In this document: positions 1 through 5,303 of the stretch, one piece after another
Layout of the letters: each line of letters opens with the position of its first letter
Position numbering within the stretch: position 1 is the first letter of the stretch
Origin: Chitinophagaceae bacterium
Lineage (GTDB): Bacteria > Bacteroidota > Bacteroidia > Chitinophagales > Chitinophagaceae
NCBI GenBank assembly: GCA_003526435.1
Contig: DPWF01000282.1
Location: 1 to 5,303, forward strand
Length of the DNA stretch: 5,303 bases
Direction of reading: 5' to 3'
Made by a program: the position numbers and the translations under genes
Notes under the pieces: generated by a model
Database searches by the model: none
What the model was told of the DNA's origin: nothing
What the model saw: only the letters and a program-made list of their open reading frames with translations

Positions 1-657
1 CATCTGTTCCGAGTAAACCGGTAGCACTACATCGTCTTTTCCTCCATGAAATATCCACCATTTCGTTTTTACCAATTGAGCAGCCGTGGCGGCATGCGCA
101 CCTCCACAAATAGGAATGGCAGCAGCAAACAAACCAGGCATTCTTCGCACCAGCTCAAATGTGCCCATGCCTCCCATCGATAAACCCATTACATATACCT
201 GATCCATTTTCACAGGATAACGTTCCAGTAAATTACCTACCAATCCCTGCAACATTTTCATGGATTGTGATGGCTCTCCAACAGGTACAAAATAAAAAGT
301 ACGCTTTCCTGTTTTACTACCCGTCGTTACCGCCTGCACATTACTCCAGTAACTGTTTGATGCACATTGCGGGAAGACTACGATGGCCGGATAATTTTTA
401 CGGATACTATCCTGTAAAAACATTTTGGCACCATGTGTCAGTTGCTTTTCATTGTCGCTACCACTTTCTCCTCTCCCATGCAGAAACAATACAAGCGGAT
501 ATTTTTTTGCCGGATCATAGTTCTCCGGTAATAATACCCTGAAAGGCATGGTATCGCCGCTTTGCGTGAGCCACTGTTTTTCAAACAGGCTCATATCCTG
601 CGCCTTTACAAAAACACTGCTTAGTAAAAGCAATACATATAAACTGATCTTTTGCAT
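1..657 (-). CDS. secreted alpha/beta-hydrolase esterase (PHB depolymerase / prolyl oligopeptidase-like), C-terminus beyond window
   Basis: The first 219 residues are present and the frame runs off the window edge at base 1. The N-terminus is a classical signal peptide (hydrophobic 5-17, likely cut after VKA at 17-19) with no lipobox, so the product is probably periplasmic or secreted. The alpha/beta-hydrolase core shows MPFRVLLPENYDPAKKYPLV (37-56), the oxyanion strand-turn FLHGRGESG (58-66), VVFPQC (93-98) and the nucleophile elbow GLSMGGMG (158-165) with Ser160. The strand WWIFHGGKDDVV (200-211) carries the likely catalytic acid Asp208. The catalytic histidine should follow within a few dozen residues and is outside the window. 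Relatives are named carboxylesterase, PHB depolymerase-like or prolyl oligopeptidase family proteins, so the exact substrate is unknown. Only 9 bp separate it from the glucanase gene, so co-transcription and a role in removing ester groups from the glucan are inferred. Confidence 0.87.
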   Translation of the reverse strand, partial: MQKISLYVLLLLSSVFVKAQDMSLFEKQWLTQSGDTMPFRVLLPENYDPAKKYPLVLFLHGRGESGSDNEKQLTHGAKMFLQDSIRKNYPAIVVFPQCASNSYWSNVQAVTTGSKTGKRTFYFVPVGEPSQSMKMLQGLVGNLLERYPVKMDQVYVMGLSMGGMGTFELVRRMPGLFAAAIPICGGAHAATAAQLVKTKWWIFHGGKDDVVLPVYSEQM

Positions 658-666
658 GATAGTTGT

Positions 667-2055
667 TTATTTTAGGTATGGACTTTCAAAACCCAGTTTC
701 TTCAAGCCGGTCTGTATTTCGGGACAACTCATAAATAGTTTCCACAACAAACCACTGCGGTAATTTTCCATCATCACAACAATGGGCCCCTGATCAATGG
801 CCAGGTAACGTGGCAGGTACCAGTTCTCTGTTTCACTGAATGCATCGTAGAAACCAAAAGGGCCCCATAGATTATCTTTCTTGTTGAGGTACCAGTTTTT
901 CATGGCAGCCATCGATTCTTTGGGTGTGTAGGGGAATGATGATAATGCCGCTGTTGGAGAAATCACCCCAATATCTCTTTTCATTCCCGGAGCATGGCCC
1001 GCATATCCTTTTACTGAATAGCTCGATGTAAGCCCCCAGCTATCAGGTCCATACCCTTTGAATTTTCCGGGGTTATCTACACACCAGCGATAATGAATTA
1101 AAGCATGGTTGGTATTTTCTTTTCCATAATCAGCATACTTGTCTTTTAATCCACGTGGATCAAGACCGAGGTACGAATAATGCGCCCAGAACAGTGGGCC
1201 AGACTCTGTGGCATCGCCCTGGTGGTGCATTTGTAGTTTGATATCGCCATAACCGGATGGGTTCTGGTTAATGGCTCCATTCTGCGCCCATCCTTCATGG
1301 TACACTTCCGCAGGAACAGGATGCGTTGGTGATGAAGCTGCAAGTATGTACATGATCTGACATTCATTATAACCCCTCACCGCAAAATTCATTCGCCATG
1401 CATGGTTCGGACTCCAATGCCAGTACAATACATTTTTGCCATTTCTGTACCAGTTAAAATCTACTTCTTTCCAGAGTTTGTCTGCACGTTCTGCCAATGC
1501 TTTTTCTGCATCACTGCCGTCTTTAAAGAACTGACGTACACATAGAAGCCCCTGTATCATGAATGAACTTTCTACCAAATCACCCCCATCATCGTATTTA
1601 CTGAAAGGCTGTACTTTACCGGTTTCACCGTTCCACCAATGTGGCCATGCACCATGAAAGCGATCGGCTTTTTCGAGAAAGCCTACAATTTTTTCCAGTC
1701 TTTGAAGTCCTTCTCCCCTTGTAATAAATTTCCTTTCAATTCCTACGAGAATGGCCATTACACCGAAACCTCCACCACCACTGGTTACAATATGCTTATC
1801 GTTTTGTGGATATACGTTATCGTTGTGGTAGCGCTCACGGGCCAATCCGCTGGTGGGTTCTGCACCATCCCAGAAATACTGGAAAGTAGCACGTTCCACA
1901 TCCGTAAATATTTTTTCATCTTCTGCTGAAGCAAATGTTACCACACCGGTTTCGGCAGGAGTTTTTTGTTGTGCTGTAGGTTTACAGGATACAAGGAACA
2001 AGAGCAAATAAGTTACAAGGCACAAGGAAACAATACCATGGTTTTTGCGATACAT
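667..2055 (-). CDS. GH144-like (PF10091 'glycoamylase' family) lipoprotein, probable beta-1,2-glucanase
   Basis: This is a 462-residue lipoprotein glycosidase, counted from the ATG at 2055. A signal peptide with lipobox LVSC (Cys24) is followed by a short linker and one (alpha/alpha)6-type domain from about residue 45 to the end. Family motifs include FQYFWDGAEPTSGLARER (58-75), SGGGGFGVMAI (92-102), HGAWPHWWNG (134-143), DDGGDLVESSFMIQGLL (155-171), YWHWSPNHAW (211-220), RGYNECQIMYILA (227-239), GLTSSYS (341-347), GVISPTAALSSFPYTP (363-378), LWGPFGFYDAF (396-406) and AIDQGPIVVMMENYRSGLLW (419-438). D159, E162 and E231 have the same 3- and 69-residue spacing as the D139/E142/E211 I recall for the Chitinophaga endo-beta-1,2-glucanase that founded GH144. 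Automatic pipelines often call this family glucoamylase, which would mislead here. An in-frame TTG at 2076 would add seven residues, but it lies too close to the upstream stem-loop, so the ATG is preferred. Endo or exo action cannot be decided from sequence. Confidence 0.88.
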   Translation of the reverse strand: MYRKNHGIVSLCLVTYLLLFLVSCKPTAQQKTPAETGVVTFASAEDEKIFTDVERATFQYFWDGAEPTSGLARERYHNDNVYPQNDKHIVTSGGGGFGVMAILVGIERKFITRGEGLQRLEKIVGFLEKADRFHGAWPHWWNGETGKVQPFSKYDDGGDLVESSFMIQGLLCVRQFFKDGSDAEKALAERADKLWKEVDFNWYRNGKNVLYWHWSPNHAWRMNFAVRGYNECQIMYILAASSPTHPVPAEVYHEGWAQNGAINQNPSGYGDIKLQMHHQGDATESGPLFWAHYSYLGLDPRGLKDKYADYGKENTNHALIHYRWCVDNPGKFKGYGPDSWGLTSSYSVKGYAGHAPGMKRDIGVISPTAALSSFPYTPKESMAAMKNWYLNKKDNLWGPFGFYDAFSETENWYLPRYLAIDQGPIVVMMENYRSGLLWKLFMSCPEIQTGLKKLGFESPYLK

Positions 2056-2076
2056 AGATGGGAATTTTAAGGGCAA
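2056..2076 (-). promoter_or_regulatory. translation start region deciding the glucanase start codon
   Basis: The minus-strand leader ahead of the ATG at 2055 is A/T-rich (CCCTTAAAATTCCCATCT) and has no purine-rich Shine-Dalgarno, which is usual in Bacteroidota. The alternative in-frame TTG at 2076-2074 would start only 8 bases after the 8-bp stem at 2085-2116, leaving almost no room for the ribosome. It would also put LPLKFPS ahead of an already complete lipoprotein signal peptide. The ATG is therefore the better start. Confidence 0.6.
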
Positions 2077-2084
2077 TAAAATAT

Positions 2085-2116
2085 GGGCAGATCGTAACGC
2101 TGGTTACCATCTGCCC
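2085..2116 (-). terminator. strong intergenic stem-loop, possible attenuator or partial terminator between the LamG and glucanase genes
   Basis: A 32-base inverted repeat lies in the 77-bp gap. The outer arms (GGGCAGAT at 2085-2092, ATCTGCCC at 2109-2116) form 8 perfect pairs. One C/C position on the plus strand (G/G in the minus transcript) is unpaired, then GTAAC/GTTAC adds 5 pairs around a 4-base loop at 2099-2102. In the minus-strand transcript the stem is followed by AUAUUUUAUU, a moderate U-rich tail. On the plus strand it is followed by AATTTTTTATAT. It could therefore be a partial rho-independent terminator, or a 3' stabilising hairpin for the transporter/binding-protein mRNA. The structure is seen directly; the function is inferred. 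It ends 29 bases before the chosen ATG of the glucanase gene. Confidence 0.68.
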
Positions 2117-2132
2117 AATTTTTTATATCAGC

Positions 2133-3023
2133 TTACTTATTCGCTTTACCTAAATTGAAGAGCGATTTAATCTGTGCATCGGGTAATGCACGGTTATAAA
2201 TTCTTACTTCATCAATCTGTCCGGTCATAGGTGCAAATGAAACATCTGTACTCACTGTTTTTCCGGGGATACCGTTGTAGTTAGAGCCGAAGATCAATTC
2301 ACTGGGTTCATAGGAGTTAAACAGGTTGTTACCTACACCCCTGTTCGGGAAAGCACCCACTTTTACGCCGTCGGCCCAGATATCGAATACACCCGTTGTG
2401 GTTTCATAAGTCAACAGAATATGGGTCCATTTATCCATGCCGATGGTAGGCGATAATGTGCTGTTCAGGTTATCCTGTGTACCACCACCAACAGTCATGA
2501 AAGTTGGTTGAATACGCAAGGTATTCGTAGTAGTTGCCGGAAAGGATTGTGTATTCAAGGCAAAATTGATATTGCCATTAAACATACCCGGACGTGCCAG
2601 TTGAAACAACATGGTTCTTTTGGATCCGTTGTTCAGAATTTTTACCCAGGTGCTGATGGTAAAACTTTTCAGCGACGCCGTTTTAAAAGCCTGAAACTGT
2701 GTAGCATAATATAGGTATCCTGCTGCGAGGTTCAATGCCTTACCACGAACACCACCTGTAACATAGCTATCGTTGGCCGATGTGGTGGGTGCTGTTGCAC
2801 TCTTCAGTTCATTTTTGGTGTCATCAAAACTCCAGTATGCGATGAGGTTATCGGGATATACTTCATCGGAGCTTTTATAACCATCTACGGTACCCTCATA
2901 AGTTGCCGTACTTACCGACGGCAGTTTATTGGGATTACCATCTTTTTTACAGGAGATGGCCGCAACAGCAATGGAAGCGATTACCAGTGTCCTGCTTATT
3001 TTATATGATGTTGACAATAACAT
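2133..3023 (-). CDS. LamG/concanavalin A-like domain lipoprotein, probable surface glycan-binding protein
   Basis: This is a 296-residue lipoprotein. The signal peptide ends in a lipobox (AAISC, Cys25), then KKDGNPN and a linker to about residue 55. The rest, about 57-292, is one jelly-roll domain of the laminin-G/concanavalin type (Laminin_G_3-like). Typical elements are LIAYWSFDDTKNEL (60-73), GGVRGKALNLAAGYLYY (90-106), SFTISTWVKI (120-129), MDKWTHILLTYETTTGVFDI (196-215), WADGVKVG (216-223) and the closing IDEVRIYNRALPDAQIKSLF (270-289). No glycosidase catalytic motif is evident. Its place directly after susD, 27 bp downstream, is where PULs usually encode SusE/SusF-like or other surface glycan-binding proteins, so a role in holding the glycan at the cell surface is inferred. 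LamG domains also occur in enzymes and adhesins, so binding is not proven. The leader upstream of the ATG is A-rich (TTAAAAAAATTA), as is common in Bacteroidota. Confidence 0.88.
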   Translation of the reverse strand: MLLSTSYKISRTLVIASIAVAAISCKKDGNPNKLPSVSTATYEGTVDGYKSSDEVYPDNLIAYWSFDDTKNELKSATAPTTSANDSYVTGGVRGKALNLAAGYLYYATQFQAFKTASLKSFTISTWVKILNNGSKRTMLFQLARPGMFNGNINFALNTQSFPATTTNTLRIQPTFMTVGGGTQDNLNSTLSPTIGMDKWTHILLTYETTTGVFDIWADGVKVGAFPNRGVGNNLFNSYEPSELIFGSNYNGIPGKTVSTDVSFAPMTGQIDEVRIYNRALPDAQIKSLFNLGKANK

Positions 3024-3050
3024 GATGTAATTTTTTTAATGATTCAGTAA

Positions 3051-4598
3051 TCAATAACCAGGGTTCTGTGTGAGTACGCCCGCACTTAAATCGATCTGTG
3101 GTTGTGGAATGGGTAACAACACATCTCTTGCATTACTGAATGCCGTTTTACCATGTGCATTCAATACCGTTTGTGCCACACCCCATCTTACCAGATCGAA
3201 GAAACGATCGTGTTCCATCGCCAGTTCTACGCGACGCTCTTTGCGGATAGCATCACGCAACAAAGCCTGATCGGTTACTGTTACATCCGGTAAAATGGCA
3301 TTATTACCTGCACGAGCTCTTGCGCGTACAGAGTTCAATGCATTTCTTGCAGCAGTAATATTGGCTGTACCTCCTACTTCATTGGCGGCTTCTGCATACA
3401 TCAATACCACATCGGCATAACGCAGTATGCGCACATTCATCCAGTAACCAAATCGGTTACCAATTGAAGCACGTGTGGCCGGATTGGTGTACACTTTGTT
3501 ATTGTAACGTGGGTTGGGTAAACCTGTTGGCAGGTTTTCACCATACAATGTCTGGTAAGTGGTTGTGGTGGTACTGGTGTACATGATGGTTCTGTTCTTT
3601 CGGGGATCATTGGGTTCATATGCTGCTTCCAGATCTGTGGTGGGTGTGTTCCAACCCCAACCTAAATCCCATATACCTGCACCTCTTACACCCTGTATCT
3701 GCGCATACTGAACACCATTGTTACTTGGGATAGCCGCAGATGCAGTAGCCTGTACTTCAAATACCGATTCTTTACTGTTCTCTCCTTCTTCACGGAAAAT
3801 TCGATCATAAGAGGTAGAGAGATCATACTGACCAGAAGTCATTACCGCATTGGCTGCAGCCATGGCTTCGTTCCATTTCTGTTGTGTGAGGTATACTTTG
3901 GCCAGTAATCCATTGGCTGCACCACGGGTAACACGACCTGCAAATTTTGAGTCCCATGACAGTGGCAGATTCGCTGCTGCAAAAACCAGATCGGCTTCTA
4001 CAAAAGCATATACCTGAGCGGCTGTACTTTGAGGTACATTGTTTTGTTGTGCAGGATTATCAAACAACTTATCAATCAAAGGTACCCTTCCAAAAAAGCG
4101 CACGAGGTTGAAATAGGCATAAGCACGCAAAAATCTTGCTTCTGCAATGGTCTGTTGTTTGATCTGATCGGTAGCCGTAATCGTGGTATTGGTATTCACT
4201 TCATTGATGGTACTGTTACACCTGTTGATGAGTGTATAATAACCCAGCCAGAGAGCATTACAGAAACCATTGCTTGGCAATACCGGGAAATTATCCATGG
4301 TAATGGCATTGGCACCACCATCGGCTGGTGTACTTCCTTTATCAGCATCATCACTGCGGATACTGGCAGCCGTAATAAAAGCCTGACTGTGTACATTGAA
4401 ACTTCTCAGTTCATTGTACGCACCAAAAATAAACTGGTCGTATGGACCTGATCCTCCGGGATAAGGATAGTTGTCTGCATCATATGCGCCCTGACGTTCC
4501 GTATCTAGGAATTTTTTGCATCCGGTTGAAAGCAATAACATACCCATGGCTGCTGGAACCAGGTAAGTCATCCGGAATAGTTGTTTAAACGATTTCAT
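3051..4598 (-). CDS. SusD/RagB-family glycan-binding outer-membrane lipoprotein
   Basis: This is a complete 515-residue protein, a normal SusD length. SusD proteins form the lid over the SusC barrel at the cell surface and bind the incoming glycan. The N-terminus has a short basic segment, a hydrophobic stretch and a lipobox (LLSTGC, lipidated Cys27), followed by KKFLDTERQG, the family's usual start. The helical TPR-like core is visible at about 150-175 (AEARFLRAYAYFNLVRFFGRVPLI) and 225-250 (RGAANGLLAKVYLTQQKWNEA). The C-terminal SusD signature is clear: RYADVVLMYAEAANEVGG (393-410), RNALNSVRARA (418-428) and IRKERRVELAMEHDRFFDLV (451-470), ending in LLPIPQPQIDLS...NPGY. A Thr-rich loop lies at 341-347. 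The ATG at 4598 gives a proper signal peptide and sits 22 bp after the SusC stop, with an A/T-rich leader. The glycan ligand is inferred only from the neighbouring enzyme. Confidence 0.97.
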   Translation of the reverse strand: MKSFKQLFRMTYLVPAAMGMLLLSTGCKKFLDTERQGAYDADNYPYPGGSGPYDQFIFGAYNELRSFNVHSQAFITAASIRSDDADKGSTPADGGANAITMDNFPVLPSNGFCNALWLGYYTLINRCNSTINEVNTNTTITATDQIKQQTIAEARFLRAYAYFNLVRFFGRVPLIDKLFDNPAQQNNVPQSTAAQVYAFVEADLVFAAANLPLSWDSKFAGRVTRGAANGLLAKVYLTQQKWNEAMAAANAVMTSGQYDLSTSYDRIFREEGENSKESVFEVQATASAAIPSNNGVQYAQIQGVRGAGIWDLGWGWNTPTTDLEAAYEPNDPRKNRTIMYTSTTTTTYQTLYGENLPTGLPNPRYNNKVYTNPATRASIGNRFGYWMNVRILRYADVVLMYAEAANEVGGTANITAARNALNSVRARARAGNNAILPDVTVTDQALLRDAIRKERRVELAMEHDRFFDLVRWGVAQTVLNAHGKTAFSNARDVLLPIPQPQIDLSAGVLTQNPGY

Positions 4599-4620
4599 AT
4601 AAATGAGTTATTAAAGTCTG

Positions 4621-5303
4621 TTAAAAAGTAAGATTGATACCCAGTGAATAAATCGCAGGAACAGGATAAGCACCATTATCTGCACCACCACCCAGGATAC
4701 TTCCGATCAGTGGCTCTGGTGAGTAACCGGTTACTTTGCTCCATGTTTTGATATTCTGACCGTTCAGGTAAATCCTTGCACGTTGAATACCAATTTTCGA
4801 CAACACTGTTTTCTTGAATGTATAACCAATCTGTAAAGTTCTGAGACGGAAATAATCACCTGGCTCGAGGAAATAAGTGCTCATCAGGAAATTATTACCT
4901 CTGGTATTATCCAGCACAGGCTCCACATTGCTGGTACCGGGAGCAGTCCATGCATTCAAACGGTTGGTCTCATAATTCAACACAGCAAATGTTGATGTAC
5001 GACGCTGTGTGTAAATTTTATGTCCCGCCATACCCTGTCCTTCAATCTCGATATCAAATCCTTTATAACTGATGCCGATGTTTCCACCAAAACTGTAAGG
5101 AGGGAAAGGACTTCCGATATAATCCCTGTCAGCAGGTGTAATCTGACCATCGCCATTCACGTCTGCATAAGCAATATCGCCAGGCAATGAGTTCACGAAT
5201 GCGGGTGATTTCTGCAGATCGGCGGTTGATTGATACACACCAATTTGTCTGTATCCGTAGAAATAGCCAATCGATCTTCCGGTTGTAGTGAGGTTGGCAC
5301 CAC
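4621..5303 (-). CDS. SusC/RagA-family TonB-dependent outer-membrane transporter, C-terminal part (5' end beyond window)
   Basis: This is the last 226 residues of a SusC-like transporter, the outer-membrane beta-barrel that imports oligosaccharides with energy from TonB. The frame is open to the window edge at 5301. A GTG at 5238 is an internal valine, not a start, because the upstream residues (GRSIGYFYGYRQIGVYQ) are a typical SusC segment. Next come PGDIAYADVNGDGQITPADR, with an EF-hand/dockerin-like loop (DxNxDGxIxxxD, partial residues 47-58), and the family's usual IGSPFPPYSFGGNIGISYKG strand. Near the end, EPGDYFRLRTLQIGYTF and RIYLNGQNIKTWSKVTGYSPE are standard C-terminal barrel motifs. 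The protein finishes with a strand ending LTF, and a C-terminal aromatic residue is normal for outer-membrane barrels. Full SusC proteins are about 1000 residues, so roughly three quarters is missing. The SusD gene starts 22 bp downstream. Family assignment is near certain; the substrate cannot be read from this part. Confidence 0.96.
   Translation of the reverse strand, partial: GANLTTTGRSIGYFYGYRQIGVYQSTADLQKSPAFVNSLPGDIAYADVNGDGQITPADRDYIGSPFPPYSFGGNIGISYKGFDIEIEGQGMAGHKIYTQRRTSTFAVLNYETNRLNAWTAPGTSNVEPVLDNTRGNNFLMSTYFLEPGDYFRLRTLQIGYTFKKTVLSKIGIQRARIYLNGQNIKTWSKVTGYSPEPLIGSILGGGADNGAYPVPAIYSLGINLTF

Noticed and set aside
159..542. 127-codon open frame on the plus strand opposite the esterase gene
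   Set aside because: It is antisense to a gene with clear alpha/beta-hydrolase motifs, its translation is Pro/His/Tyr-rich with no domain, and nothing marks a start.
667..2055. True glucoamylase (starch exo-alpha-glucosidase) function
   Set aside because: The name comes from the Pfam label; the motifs fit the GH144-like group and do not resemble GH15 or GH97 enzymes.
2056..2076. TTG at 2076 as the glucanase start
   Set aside because: It is 8 bases from a strong stem-loop and adds residues ahead of an already complete lipoprotein signal peptide; the ATG at 2055 fits better.
3040..3053. Small inverted repeat TGATT-CAGT-AATCA at the susD stop
   Set aside because: Only five A/T-rich pairs, and in the transcript it is followed by an A-run rather than a U-run, so it is unlikely to terminate transcription.
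4029..4451. 140-codon open frame on the plus strand opposite susD
   Set aside because: It lies wholly within the conserved SusD core on the other strand and its translation shows no recognisable motif; it is best explained as a shadow.
4621..5238. A free-standing 205-residue gene starting at GTG 5238
   Set aside because: The same frame stays open to the window edge and the residues before the GTG are typical SusC sequence, so this is the tail of a larger gene.

Overview
The window looks like part of a Bacteroidota genome, most likely a Chitinophagaceae-type soil or freshwater glycan degrader. Three things suggest this: a SusC/SusD pair, several lipoproteins with a Cys-Lys start after the lipobox, and A/T-rich leaders without clear Shine-Dalgarno sites. 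The family assignment is an inference from sequence style; no rRNA or other phylogenetic marker is present.

All five genes lie on the minus strand and read from high to low coordinates. They look like one polysaccharide utilization locus (PUL) operon cut at both ends. In transcription order they are: the C-terminal 226 residues of a SusC-like TonB-dependent transporter (5303-4621), a complete SusD-like glycan-binding lipoprotein (4598-3051), a LamG/concanavalin-like lipoprotein in the usual position of a surface glycan-binding protein (3023-2133), a lipoprotein of the Pfam 'glycoamylase' (PF10091)/GH144 type (2055-667), and the N-terminal 219 residues of a secreted alpha/beta-hydrolase esterase (657-1). 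The gaps are 22, 27, 77 and 9 bp. The only long gap, between the LamG gene and the glucanase gene, contains a strong stem-loop (2085-2116) that may lower expression of the two enzyme genes relative to the binding and transport genes.

The proposed working of the locus is as follows. SusC/SusD and the LamG protein capture and import a glucan, which the GH144-like enzyme cuts. The putative acidic residues of that enzyme (D159, E162, E231) have the same spacing as those I recall for the characterised Chitinophaga endo-beta-1,2-glucanase, so beta-1,2-glucan is the best substrate guess. The esterase may remove ester substituents from the glucan. A GH3 beta-glucosidase and a regulator would be expected outside the window.

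There is no gene-free stretch over 300 bp. I saw no RNA gene, insertion sequence, CRISPR array or long repeat, and the plus strand appears to hold only antisense shadow ORFs.
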